A stretch of 34,899 bases of DNA from Oscillospiraceae bacterium. GTDB lineage: Bacteria > Bacillota > Clostridia > Oscillospirales > Acutalibacteraceae. Both the position numbers and the translations under genes were made by a program. The stretch lies in the NCBI GenBank assembly GCA_902791335.1, contig CADAVL010000005.1:1-34899 (forward strand), read 5' to 3'. Shown here piece by piece: positions 16,808 through 25,501 of the stretch (its first letter is position 1; the number at the start of each line of letters is the position of its first letter). The notes beneath the pieces were generated by a model that worked only from the letters and a program-made list of their open reading frames with translations, searched no databases and had not been told where the DNA came from.

Positions 16808-18738
16808 TCGTTGCCCATCTCCTTTGTATACTGCAAAAGGCTGCCGGCCTTTAAAATGCTTTTCTGACGCTCGCTGAAATCACAGCAAAGCGGAATTTCC
16901 TCGCCGGTGGTAAGATCTTTGAGCGTCATTTCGCCGCGATCCATGCCTTCGTATATATCGGAAAGCGCCAGCTTGTCACCGGCGGTCAGACGGTCGTAAT
17001 CCTCGGGATTTTTAAAGGTCAGCGGCATAATACCGGCGTTGATAAGGTTTGCAATGTGAATTCTCGCAAAGCTTTTGGTGATGACCGCGCGCACGCCGAG
17101 ATACATCGGCACCAGTGCCGCGTGCTCACGCGAGGAACCCTGTCCGTAGTTCGTGCCGCCCACAATGATGCTCTGACCCAAAGCTTTGGCACGCTCGGGG
17201 AAGGTTTCGTCGCAAACAGAGAAGCAGAAGTTTGACAAATACGGAATATTGGAGCGATAGGGGAGAATTTTTGCGCCTGCCGGCATAATGTGGTCGGTGG
17301 TGATATTGTCGCCCACTTTCAGCACCAGTTCGGCAGAAAGCTCGTCTTTTTGAGGAACGGCTTTCGGGAATTCCTTAATGTTCGGGCCGCGTAAGATTTC
17401 AACCGATTTTGCCTCCTCGGGCGAAGCCGGCGGCAGCACGGCGCTGTCGTCCACCAAAAAGTGCTCCGGCAGGCTGTACTCCGGCATTTTGCCAAGGGTG
17501 GTGGGATCGGTGATCTCGCCCGTTAATGCGGCGGCAACCGCCGTTTCGGGAGATACCAAATAAACCTGCGCGTCCTTTGTACCGCTGCGACCTAAGAAAT
17601 TGCGGTTGAAGGTTCTAAGGCTCACACCGGCGGAATTCGGAGAAAAGCCCATGCCGATGCAAGGGCCGCAGGCGCATTCGAGCAGACGCGCGCCGCTTAA
17701 AAGAATATCGGTTAGAGCGCCGCATTCCGAAAGCATGGAAAGCACCTGTCTTGAACCGGGAGAAACCGAAAGACTGACATCGGGCGAGATCGTCTTGCCG
17801 CGCAGCATGGCGGCGACCTTTAACATATCCTGCAAGGAGGAATTCGTGCAGGAACCAATACAGACCTGATTGACCTTGGTACCCTTTAAGGACGAAACCT
17901 TTACCACGTTATCCGGACTGTGCGGACAGGCGATCATGGGCTCCAGGGTGGAAAGATCAATGTCGATCACGCGGTCGTAAACGGCGTCGGGATCGCTTGA
18001 AAGCGGCACAAAATCCTTTTCTCTGCCCTGCTTTTTCAGAAAATTGAGCGTGATCTCGTCCGACGGAAAGATTGAAGTGGTGGCGCCAAGCTCGGTCCCC
18101 ATGTTGGTGATGGTGGCGCGTTCGGGAACGGACAGCGTTTTTATGCCCTCGCCGCCCCATTCAATTATGGCGCCTACGCCGCCTTTGACCGAAAGAATAC
18201 GCAATATTTCAAGGCTTACGTCTTTGGCTGTAACAAAATCGCGCAGACGACCCGTGAGGTTCACTTTATACATTTTCGGCATGGTGATATAGTAAGCGCC
18301 GCCGCCCATGGCAACCGCAACGTCCAGACCGCCGGCACCCATGGCAAGCATGCCGATACCGCCGCCGGTGGGCGTGTGGCTGTCGGAGCCGATGAGGGTC
18401 TTGCCGGGAATGCCGAACCGCTCAAGATGTACCTGGTGACAAATGCCGTTGCCGGGACGCGAAAAATAAATGCCGTGCTTTTTGGCAATGGACTGAATAA
18501 AGCGGTGATCGTCGGCGTTTTCAAAGCCGGATTGCAAGGTATTGTGATCGATATAAGCCACCGATCGCTCGGTCTTTACACGGTCAATGCCCATGGTTTC
18601 AAATTCCAAGTACGCCATGGTTCCGGTTGCGTCCTGCGTTAAGGTCTGGTCGATTTTAAGCGCGATTTCCTCGCCCGTCTTCATTTCGCCGCTTACTAAG
18701 TGCGCTTTGATGATTTTCTGTGCAATGGTCAATCCCAT
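16804..18738 (-). CDS. acnA: Aconitate hydratase
   Basis: 644 aa, with its start two bases after the fadR-type gene's stop. The 4Fe-4S ligands are visible as Cys297 in CIGSCTNSS and Cys357/Cys360 in CACGPC. GSDSHTPTGGGIGMLAMGAGG is the core active-site segment. The C-terminal swivel domain carries GGTNYGQGSSREHAA. Length fits the mitochondrial-like aconitase group rather than the larger AcnB or the split isopropylmalate isomerase. It converts citrate to isocitrate and feeds the overlapping isocitrate dehydrogenase gene. Iron-sulfur dependence fits a strict anaerobe. Confidence 0.95.
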   Translation of the reverse strand: MGLTIAQKIIKAHLVSGEMKTGEEIALKIDQTLTQDATGTMAYLEFETMGIDRVKTERSVAYIDHNTLQSGFENADDHRFIQSIAKKHGIYFSRPGNGICHQVHLERFGIPGKTLIGSDSHTPTGGGIGMLAMGAGGLDVAVAMGGGAYYITMPKMYKVNLTGRLRDFVTAKDVSLEILRILSVKGGVGAIIEWGGEGIKTLSVPERATITNMGTELGATTSIFPSDEITLNFLKKQGREKDFVPLSSDPDAVYDRVIDIDLSTLEPMIACPHSPDNVVKVSSLKGTKVNQVCIGSCTNSSLQDMLKVAAMLRGKTISPDVSLSVSPGSRQVLSMLSECGALTDILLSGARLLECACGPCIGMGFSPNSAGVSLRTFNRNFLGRSGTKDAQVYLVSPETAVAAALTGEITDPTTLGKMPEYSLPEHFLVDDSAVLPPASPEEAKSVEILRGPNIKEFPKAVPQKDELSAELVLKVGDNITTDHIMPAGAKILPYRSNIPYLSNFCFSVCDETFPERAKALGQSIIVGGTNYGQGSSREHAALVPMYLGVRAVITKSFARIHIANLINAGIMPLTFKNPEDYDRLTAGDKLALSDIYEGMDRGEMTLKDLTTGEEIPLCCDFSERQKSILKAGSLLQYTKEMGNE

Positions 18739-18740
18739 TT

Positions 18741-19391
18741 TTATTCCTCTCCCCCGTTTAAAATCCTTGCTCTTGCGTTTCTCACGTGTTCGGCCGCGGC
18801 CGCCTCGGCGGCTCTTGGATCGTGGGCGGCAATCGCGTCGAAAATGGCTTTGTGTTCTTTTAGAGAAACCTCCGCGCGCGTGTGATCCGCAAGAGACGCA
18901 CGGCGGTATTTCTGAATTTTGCGATGCAGCGGAATTAAGGTGTCGTAAAACACGGTGCTGCCGCAGAAGGTGTAGATCAGCTCATGAAAACGGCTGTCCA
19001 TTAAACGAATATTGTCAGTATTGTCGCGGCTGATATAAAATTCCTGCAGCTCTAAGGCCTCTTTCAGCTCCGCTAACTGCTCGTCGGTAATTCTCGACGC
19101 GGTTTCGGCTGCCACCACGCCCTCTAAAGGCAGGCGAATTTTGAAAATGTCCTTGACGTCCTCTTTGGTGATACCGATAACCACCGAGCCGCGCGCGCTG
19201 TCCTCAATAATATGTTCCATGGAAAGGCGGCGCAGTGCTTCGCGAATGGGGGTGCGGCTCACGCCCAAAGCGTCGCTGAGTTTCGATTCGGTCAAAACGT
19301 CGCCGCGCGAATATTTACCGCTTAAAATATCCTGCTCCAGTTTTTCAAAAATCTGATCCGCCAAAGATACGCTTTTATGTCTTGGATCCAT
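18741..19391 (-). CDS. GntR/FadR-family regulator with FCD domain
   Basis: 216 aa, preceded by GGAGG and starting 12 bases after the citrate synthase stop. Residues about 8-75 are a GntR winged helix (YSRGDVLTESKLSDALGVSRTPIREALRRLSMEHII). Residues about 85-210 are an all-helical FCD ligand domain with the metal-binding histidine pattern (DSRFHELIY, EHKAIFDAI, AAEHVRNA). FCD regulators commonly sense carboxylic acids, so citrate, isocitrate or 2-oxoglutarate are reasonable but unproven effectors. Being embedded as gene two of a metabolic operon implies autoregulation. A palindrome TGTATACA sits over the operon's start site. Confidence 0.88.
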   Translation of the reverse strand: MDPRHKSVSLADQIFEKLEQDILSGKYSRGDVLTESKLSDALGVSRTPIREALRRLSMEHIIEDSARGSVVIGITKEDVKDIFKIRLPLEGVVAAETASRITDEQLAELKEALELQEFYISRDNTDNIRLMDSRFHELIYTFCGSTVFYDTLIPLHRKIQKYRRASLADHTRAEVSLKEHKAIFDAIAAHDPRAAEAAAAEHVRNARARILNGGEE

Positions 19392-19403
19392 GAATTCCCC
19401 TCC

Positions 19404-20780
19404 TTAAAGTCTTGAAAGTCGGCCGTTTGACAGCCGCTCGATCTGTTCTTCCAGTTCTGCGGTGGAAAGCGAAGTCTGCCGTCCGTCGGCGTACTGCGCG
19501 TCAATCCAGTCTTTGAGCTTTAATACCAGCTCGTCGCGCTTACCAACGGCTTCGTCGCCCGAAAGGTCATAGTTATCGTTGATCCAGTAAGCAATGCCGG
19601 CAAGACCGGAATTCTGACCGAGCAACACCGAGATCGGGCGGTTCAAAAGCTTTTTCGTATCAAAAATATTATAAATTTCTTCATCCTTTAAAAGACCGTC
19701 AGCGTGAATGCCGGCGCGGGTCACATTGAAGTTTTTGCCCACAAACGGCGTCATTTCCGGAATTTTGTAACCGATCTTCTTGCGATAGAATTCCGCGATC
19801 TCGGTGATCACGGTGGGATCCATGCCGTCCAACGAGCCGCGCAGGGAGGCGTATTCAAACACCATGGCCTCCAGCGGAACATTGCCGGTGCGCTCACCGA
19901 TGCCGAGCAGTGAGCAGTTCACGGCCGAAGCGCCGTACAACCACGCGGTGGAGGCGTTGGCAACCGCCTTATAAAAATCGTTGTGTCCGTGCCATTCCAG
20001 CATTTCGTTCGGCACGTCGGAATAGTGCTGCAATCCGTAAATAATGCCCGGCACGCTGCGCGGCAGGGCCACCTCCGGGTACGGTACGCCGTAACCCATG
20101 GTGTCGCACGCACGAATCTTCACAGGAATTCCGGCGTCCTTGGACATCTTCATCAGTTCGTTTACAAAAGGAACCACAAAACCGTAAAAATCGGCGCGGG
20201 TAATATCCTCCAAATGGCAGCGCGGCATCACGCCGGCTTCAAAAGCCTCGGCCACGGCGGCAAGATAATGCTCCATGGCTTCTTTGCGCGACATTTTGAG
20301 CTTTTTAAAAATATGATAATCGCTGCAGGACACCAAAATACCGGTTTCACGGATACCGAGATCGCGCACCAGACGGAAATCTTCCTTGCTTGCGCGAATC
20401 CAGGTGGTGATCTCCGGAAATTTCAGCCCCAGCTCCTGACATTTTTCAATGGCCTTGCGATCCTTTTCGCTGTATACAAAAAACTCGGTCTGGCGAATGA
20501 TGCCGAATGGGCCGCCGAGCCGCGACATCAGCTTGTAAAGTTCCACGACCTCCTCAACCGTGTACGGTTCTCTGGACTGCTGTCCGTCGCGCAGGGAGGT
20601 ATCGGTAATCCAGATCTCCTTTGGCATGCCCATAGGTACGCGGCGGTGGTTAAAGGCCACCTTCGGCACGCCCTCATAGCTGTATATATCCCGATATAAA
20701 TTGGGTTCTTTAACGTCCTGAAGCGAATACTTATAGCTTTTCTGCTCCAATAAATTGGTTTTGTTCGATACTTCGAGCAT
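19404..20780 (-). CDS. Re-type citrate synthase (HMGL/isopropylmalate-synthase-like)
   Basis: 458 aa after AAAGGAGG. It is an HMGL-like TIM-barrel acyltransferase of the alpha-isopropylmalate/homocitrate synthase superfamily: ITDTSLRDGQQS (58-69) carries the catalytic Arg and metal-binding Asp, EWHGHND is the metal His-x-His, and GIGERTGNVPLEAM is the flexible-loop motif. It lacks the C-terminal leucine-binding regulatory domain of LeuA. The best-characterised relatives with this architecture are the Re-citrate synthases described from Clostridium kluyveri, which condense acetyl-CoA with oxaloacetate. Operon partners aconitase and isocitrate dehydrogenase strongly favour citrate synthesis over isopropylmalate or homocitrate. 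It would be the only citrate-forming enzyme visible here. The start follows a consensus promoter and a roughly 75-base leader. Confidence 0.85.
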   Translation of the reverse strand: MLEVSNKTNLLEQKSYKYSLQDVKEPNLYRDIYSYEGVPKVAFNHRRVPMGMPKEIWITDTSLRDGQQSREPYTVEEVVELYKLMSRLGGPFGIIRQTEFFVYSEKDRKAIEKCQELGLKFPEITTWIRASKEDFRLVRDLGIRETGILVSCSDYHIFKKLKMSRKEAMEHYLAAVAEAFEAGVMPRCHLEDITRADFYGFVVPFVNELMKMSKDAGIPVKIRACDTMGYGVPYPEVALPRSVPGIIYGLQHYSDVPNEMLEWHGHNDFYKAVANASTAWLYGASAVNCSLLGIGERTGNVPLEAMVFEYASLRGSLDGMDPTVITEIAEFYRKKIGYKIPEMTPFVGKNFNVTRAGIHADGLLKDEEIYNIFDTKKLLNRPISVLLGQNSGLAGIAYWINDNYDLSGDEAVGKRDELVLKLKDWIDAQYADGRQTSLSTAELEEQIERLSNGRLSRL

Positions 20781-20846
20781 CTTCTGCCTCCTTTTCGGCG
20801 CGCGGCCGAGGGTATTTGATTTTCGAAATTTTGTCTATTGTATTTA

Positions 20847-20854
20847 TGTATACA
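20847..20854. promoter_or_regulatory. Operator candidate of the citrate operon
   Basis: The palindrome TGTATACA directly abuts the -10 box of the citrate operon promoter, near the expected transcription start. It resembles the short TTGTATACAA-like sites of GntR/FCD regulators, one of which is encoded in the operon. Assignment is inferred. Confidence 0.5.
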
Positions 20855-20883
20855 ATTATACAACTGTACTGAAATTTTGTCAA
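20855..20883 (-). promoter_or_regulatory. Consensus sigma-A promoter of the citrate operon
   Basis: On the minus strand TTGACA and TATAAT are separated by exactly 17 bp, a perfect match to the vegetative consensus. It is located about 75 bp before the citrate synthase start codon. Confidence 0.85.
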
Positions 20884-20998
20884 GCCGGTATGTCGATAAT
20901 GTTGTATCTCTATGCGAATTGTCTCCTTTTTATGTCAACAAACCGTCCGATTTTTTGTTAGCCACGCTCATTTTTGGCCGGTGAAGAAATCGCTTTGA

Positions 20999-21156
20999 CC
21001 CCCGACTGCGAGCAAACCGGAAGCTTCCCCCTGCGCGCTAATCGGCGTTTCCCATGCGGGAAACGCCGATTTTAGCCAAAACGCCGTAGGCGTTTTGGCT
21101 GCCGCCGAAGGCGGCGGCGCGCAGGGGAAAGCTTCCGGTTTGCTCACGGTCGGGGG
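20999..21156. repeat. Cloverleaf palindromic element D
   Basis: The outer arms are nearly perfect: CCCCCGACTGCGAGCAAACC... at the left and GGTTTGCTCACGGTCGGGGG at the right, extending inward through CGGAAGCTT and CCCCTGCGCGC. Three hairpins fill the centre: 21040-21071 (14-bp perfect stem AATCGGCGTTTCCC), 21075-21099 (GCCAAAACGCC-GTA-GGCGTTTTGGC) and 21101-21115 (GCCGCC-GAA-GGCGGC). Confidence 0.85.
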
Positions 21157-21311
21157 CCGCTCGGTTCTTCCCTTGCCGGTGTTTGGCAGTCGCCGTCCGC
21201 AAGCGCGGACCGAACGGTTATAATGAAAGCCCCATTTTTTCGTGGCCGTATTTTCCGCGCGTCAAGCGATACTTTCGGCAGTCGCCTTTAAAAGCTTTGC
21301 CGAAAAAAGGG

Positions 21312-21496
21312 AGGGCACCCGCGCGCGGCACGCGGAGCAGTGCGTCCGCCCCAAAACCGGAAATTCCGGTTTTGGGGCGGCTTGGTCGACTTTATCGGCC
21401 GGAGATTTAAAGCGCCGCGTTGCCCCGCTCAGGCGACCGCAGGAACGCGGCCGCCGTTGTCGCCTTTTTTAAAAAAGCGACAGTGCCGCGCGCCCT
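21312..21496. repeat. Structured palindromic element E (homologue of F)
   Basis: Outer arms AGGGC...GCGCGCGGCAC and GTGCCGCGC-GCCCT enclose a sub-cloverleaf. Its inner arm GCGGAGCAGTGCG pairs with GCGTTGCCCCGC. Inside are a perfect 15-bp hairpin at 21346-21380 and a short GGTCGA/TCGGCC hairpin at 21384-21399. A second domain follows, with the GGCGACCGC hairpin from 21432 and a GTCGC/GCGAC hairpin. Bases 21404-21450 are identical to 26219-26265 in element F. Confidence 0.8.
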
Positions 21497-21562
21497 ATCA
21501 TCAGTTCAAGTTTCAAAGCACGCGAACCGCCGAACAAAAATCCTCTGCTTTATAAAAGAAAG

Positions 21563-21599
21563 GGTGCCACCGCAGTTTTGCACTTTTTGCGGTTGCACC
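21563..21599. terminator. Bidirectional terminator downstream of the GH2 gene
   Basis: GGTGCCACCGCA pairs with TGCGGTTGCACC (one G-T wobble). T5CTTTATT follows on the plus strand and CTTTCTTTT on the minus strand. On the minus strand it lies about 180 bp past the GH2 stop. Confidence 0.7.
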
Positions 21600-21778
21600 T
21601 TTTTCTTTATTCCTTTATTTATGTAGCGCTGTCCAATGAGCAGTAAAAGAATTTCAAACAACGGCTTTTGAAAAATTCTTCTGTTTTTTTCGAAACCGCT
21701 CCGGCGCTTTTCGTGCCGCATTTGGCACCCAGACTCTGCGTAATAAGCTGACGAGCGCCGCACCTAAGCGCCTTTTTT

Positions 21779-24124
21779 TCAGTTCTTGTTGTCCGGGCGC
21801 AGGGTAATACTCGCGTAGCCGCAGTTTGCGCTTTCGGCCGTCAGGGTAAACGCCGTGTCCTTTTGCGGCTTTACACAAACCGCAATTTTGCCCATATACA
21901 TCTGCCGATTGGGGCAGCTCACGCGAACGTGGTCGGTATTATCGGAGCCGGTGCCCACGATCTTTGCAGGTGCGGACACCGAAAACCGCACAAACTCCGC
22001 CGCGTTTGGCACCGCGCGTCCGTTTTCATCCACCGCTTCAAGGGTGAAAAGCGCGAGATCCTCGCCGTTGAAGCAAAACGGCGCTGTTTTTGTGAACCGC
22101 AGCTTTTGGGGCTTCCCGGTAGTTACCCGCTCGTCCTCTGCTACTGCTTTTCCGTTTTTATAACCCACTACTTTCAGCGTTCCCGGCTGATAGGCTACCT
22201 GCCACTCGCCGCGGCCGTATTTTTCAATCTGTTTTTTTCCAAGCGATACACCGTTTAAGAAAAGCTCCAGCTGATCGCAGTTGGTGTAAACCGTCACCGG
22301 CAGGGGCTGACCCTCTAAGCCCTCAAAATTCCAGTGCGGCACAAGGTGCGCCATTGGCTTTTCCGACCAGTGCGAAAGATTTTGATAAAACACGCCTTTT
22401 TTCTGCAAATAGAGGTCGATTGCACCCGAAGCCGAGCAAACGCGCGGCCAGGTCGCCTCGCCGCGATGCTCCACACCAATCCACTGATAGCAGCCGAATA
22501 CATAAGGCGTTGAGCGCAAAAAGCGGTAGGTCTTTTCGCGTCCTAAAAACCATTCGCTCGCATCCTTGTCGTATTCCCTCAGTCGTCCGCCGTCGGCAAA
22601 ATCGGGGAAATTCCAATCCCTTGTGGTGCCGGTCGCACAGCATTCCGAAGAAAACACCGGCTTTTTCGGGTAAGCTTTGTGAACCTCATCGTAAAGGTTT
22701 AAATTATAATTAATGCCGATCACGTCGCAGTCCTCATAAATAGTGGAAAACTGCGGTTTTCGGTCTTCGGCGGCAGTGATAAAACGAGTGTCGTCCAGCT
22801 TTTCGATCTCGGCCGACAGCGAACGGTGGATCCGCCGCCCGGCGTCGCTTAAAAAATAAGGTTCTTCGTTGCCGGTGGACCACAGAATGACCGAGGGGCG
22901 GTTGCGGTCGCGTTTTACAAGCGCGCTTAATTGTTTACGGCTTTCCTCGGTATTTTCAAACCAGCGCATTTCGTCCATAACCAAAAAGCCCATTTCGTCG
23001 AGCGCGTCCATGTAAGCAGCCGTTTGCTCATAGTGACTGGTTCTGTAGCCGTTTGCACCCATTTCTTTTAAAAGTGAAATCTTATACCGCGCAATATTCT
23101 CCGGCACAGCAAGGCCTGTAAGCCCGAAATCCTGATGACAGCAAACACCGTTGATGAACACCTCTTTTCCGTTGAGCAGCATTCCTTTTTCGGCGGTGAT
23201 CTCCACGGTCCGAAAGCCGATTCGGGTCGTATTGCAGTCGGTACTGCCGTCGGAGCCTGAAAGCGCTGTTTTTATCGTGTAAAGATTCGGGTTGTCGCAG
23301 TCCCACAAAAGCGGCGCTTTCACCACAGCGGAATAATTTACGGTGGCTTTTCCCCTTGCCGGAATTTCACCTTTTGCCGTGGCCTCGGCCGCCACCGTGC
23401 CATCCGGCGCGATCACCTGACTTTTTAAAGTAACGGTTTCGGACCTGAAACCCGCGTTTACACATTCGGTTTTGAAATTCACCTGAAAATCGCGGTCGTT
23501 GATCTTCTCATAAGGCGCGTAAACGCCGTAAAGATCAATGGCTACAGTGTCGGTCACGGTTAAATAAACATCTCTGTAAATTCCGCCGCCGCCATACCAC
23601 CAACCCTCAAACTGATCGGTCACATTCACATAAACCGCCAGCACATTTTCGCGGTCGTACCAGACATAGTCGCTGACGTCAAGCTCAAAAGTATTGTAGC
23701 TTGAAAAATTCCGTCCGATCAGACAGCCGTTTAAATACACCGTACTTTGCCCCGTTACGCCCTCAAACCGGAGCAAAACGCGGCGGTCCTTTTCTGTACC
23801 GTCCGGCAAAGAAAAGTGCTTGCGATACCAGGCGTTTTCATAGTGAAAATACCCCAGCGCCTGATTTTCGTCCTCCTGATTGTCGCTTTCAATGATATAA
23901 TCGTGCGGCAGCGACACTTTACGCCAGTCATTTTTATAAACCATATCGCCCGGCATGGCGCGGTAGGCGTCCTCAAAATCGGGCAGACCGTAGGCGGCAG
24001 GACCGGATTTTTTGCGCTCGGTCTTGGCCTGAGAATACACAAAGCCTTTATCTTTCGACAATGGATTTTCAATCTCCCCTTTGTGAAACAGCCAGTCTTC
24101 GTTGAGTTTTATCTCGGTACGCAT
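21779..24124 (-). CDS. Glycoside hydrolase family 2 enzyme, beta-galactosidase-like
   Basis: 781 aa from the second of two nearby ATGs, which lies seven bases after GGAGG; the first ATG abuts the ribosome site. Domain order is GH2 sugar-binding (about 45-195, with SLPHDY, GYFHYENAWYRKHF and NVTDQFEGWWYGGGGIYRDV), an immunoglobulin-like domain (about 200-305), a TIM barrel (about 306-600) and C-terminal DUF4982/Ig-like domains. Catalytic residues are acid/base Glu420 in WSTGNEEPYF and nucleophile Glu494 in FSSECC. No signal peptide is present, so the enzyme is cytoplasmic and acts on imported oligosaccharides. Specificity (galactoside, glucuronide, other) is not readable. A divergent AraC regulator suggests sugar induction. 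Confidence 0.92.
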   Translation of the reverse strand: MRTEIKLNEDWLFHKGEIENPLSKDKGFVYSQAKTERKKSGPAAYGLPDFEDAYRAMPGDMVYKNDWRKVSLPHDYIIESDNQEDENQALGYFHYENAWYRKHFSLPDGTEKDRRVLLRFEGVTGQSTVYLNGCLIGRNFSSYNTFELDVSDYVWYDRENVLAVYVNVTDQFEGWWYGGGGIYRDVYLTVTDTVAIDLYGVYAPYEKINDRDFQVNFKTECVNAGFRSETVTLKSQVIAPDGTVAAEATAKGEIPARGKATVNYSAVVKAPLLWDCDNPNLYTIKTALSGSDGSTDCNTTRIGFRTVEITAEKGMLLNGKEVFINGVCCHQDFGLTGLAVPENIARYKISLLKEMGANGYRTSHYEQTAAYMDALDEMGFLVMDEMRWFENTEESRKQLSALVKRDRNRPSVILWSTGNEEPYFLSDAGRRIHRSLSAEIEKLDDTRFITAAEDRKPQFSTIYEDCDVIGINYNLNLYDEVHKAYPKKPVFSSECCATGTTRDWNFPDFADGGRLREYDKDASEWFLGREKTYRFLRSTPYVFGCYQWIGVEHRGEATWPRVCSASGAIDLYLQKKGVFYQNLSHWSEKPMAHLVPHWNFEGLEGQPLPVTVYTNCDQLELFLNGVSLGKKQIEKYGRGEWQVAYQPGTLKVVGYKNGKAVAEDERVTTGKPQKLRFTKTAPFCFNGEDLALFTLEAVDENGRAVPNAAEFVRFSVSAPAKIVGTGSDNTDHVRVSCPNRQMYMGKIAVCVKPQKDTAFTLTAESANCGYASITLRPDNKN

Positions 24125-24230
24125 AAGCATTCCTCCTCTATTTTATTTTTAAAAATTGTTTCTATGGTTCCAAATCCTCTCAAGAGGTCCGCGTTTTGAA
24201 CGGTTTTTTGCAAATATTTTTAGATTTACG

Positions 24231-24306
24231 CCAATTTAACGCTTAAATGTATCGCCAATTTGCAAATTAACAGCTTGTAAAGCCGCGCGTGCTGTGCTAC
24301 AATTGG
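24231..24306. promoter_or_regulatory. Candidate AraC-binding sites between araC-type gene and GH2 gene
   Basis: Two direct GCCAATTT copies are spaced about one to two helical turns apart (near 24231 and 24254). An exact palindrome AATTTGCAAATT overlaps the second, and an inverted AATTGGC lies near 24303. Clustered half-sites in a divergent spacer fit an AraC-type activator. Confidence 0.45.
24275..24303 (+). promoter_or_regulatory. Promoter of the AraC-family gene
   Basis: TTGTAA and TACAAT are separated by 17 bp on the plus strand, about 140 bp before the start codon. Confidence 0.6.
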
Positions 24307-24444
24307 CAAAATGCAAACGCCCGATAAAAGACGATCAAATTCCAAACGGGTGCAATTTAGACAAAAGAGCGCCGATCCCGTCACGCCTGTTTGCCTAAAG
24401 AAAAGCGCCGCCGCAAATTTTAAAAAAGGAGCGAGTACCAAAAA

Positions 24445-25341
24445 ATGATCTACTACCGTTTTCCAAAGGAAAATCTTCCCCACGTGCGCAACACCTCGCT
24501 TGCAACCTTAATCGGTGGGCCGCACGTTACCAGAACCGTGGAGGAAACCATTGTATATTATCTCATTGAGGGGCGGCTTTCCCTGCAAAGCGGCGGTGAA
24601 GAGGTTGTGATGACGCCGGGCGACGTACATATTTTCAGCATTGGAGAATTTCAAAAGCCTTTAAAAACCGAGGACTGCAAATACTATTTCCTGCACTTTT
24701 TTGAAGACCTCCAAACGGTGAAAATGAGCGCCGGCGAGGCCGCGGAATACTACAAAGCAACACAAAACTATTATTTAAGAAGCGATCACACCAAAAAGCC
24801 CGAGCAAACGGCCGAACCGCCGCTTTTTGTGCCGAAGCATTTTCATATCGGCGGCACGGCTTACGAAAAAAGAATTGTGCGGTGCTTTAAAAGCGCCGAT
24901 CTGAGCCGATTTACCCCAAAGGATAATTTTTACACCTTTTCGAGCAATTTAAAGGCGGCCGAAATCATGCTGTTGCTCCACCGTTGTCAAAGCGAGGCAA
25001 ACTGCCAAAGTGAAAAAGGCTGTTTCAGCGAAAAAACGGCAAGGCTCATCGGCGAATATCTCAATCATCACCTGGAGACAAAGCTATGCGGCAAGGAATT
25101 GGAAAAAATTTTTGGATACAGCTTTGATCACATGAACCGCCGCTTTAAGGCAGTAACCGGAAAAACCATTTATGCTTATTTGCAAAATGCGCGCATTGAG
25201 CAGGCAAAGCTCCTGCTTTACACCCAAAGCGCCACGGTGTCGGAAGTGGCACAAAAAACCGGATTTGGCGACATTTATCATTTTTCAAAGGCCTTTAAGC
25301 GGCTCACCGGCATGACGCCGAGCGAATATAAGCACCGTTGA
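24445..25341 (+). CDS. AraC-family transcriptional regulator
   Basis: 298 aa with AAAGGAG 13 bases before the ATG. The N-terminal part (about 10-100) is a cupin-like sugar-sensing domain (YYLIEGRLSLQSGGEEVVMTPGDVHIFSIGEF). The C-terminal 100 residues hold two helix-turn-helix motifs: GKELEKIFGYSFDHMNRRFKAVTGKTIYAYLQNARIEQAK and ATVSEVAQKTGFGDIYHFSKAFKRLTGMTPSEYKHR, the canonical AraC signature. It is divergent from the GH2 glycosidase across 320 bp containing repeated half-sites, and most likely activates that gene in response to its sugar. Confidence 0.92.
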   Translation: MIYYRFPKENLPHVRNTSLATLIGGPHVTRTVEETIVYYLIEGRLSLQSGGEEVVMTPGDVHIFSIGEFQKPLKTEDCKYYFLHFFEDLQTVKMSAGEAAEYYKATQNYYLRSDHTKKPEQTAEPPLFVPKHFHIGGTAYEKRIVRCFKSADLSRFTPKDNFYTFSSNLKAAEIMLLLHRCQSEANCQSEKGCFSEKTARLIGEYLNHHLETKLCGKELEKIFGYSFDHMNRRFKAVTGKTIYAYLQNARIEQAKLLLYTQSATVSEVAQKTGFGDIYHFSKAFKRLTGMTPSEYKHR

Positions 25342-25391
25342 TCTTTATTGTAAAAATTTCTTCGGGTTTTTCAACGCTTTAAATAAAGATC
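25340..25391. repeat. Inverted repeat after the AraC gene
   Basis: GATCTTTATT (overlapping the stop codon) and AATAAAGATC form a perfect 10-bp stem around a loop with an inner AAAAAtttcttcggGTTTTT fold. It may act as a terminator, but T-run support is weak. Confidence 0.4.
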
Positions 25392-25501
25392 GGCCCGACA
25401 AACAGCCGACAAAATACCGAAATCAAGCGCCTTTTGATTTGAGGATTTTTTGGAACCGACCTTTTTGAAAACGGATCCTGTAAGCCGTGCTGCGGAGCAT
25501 T

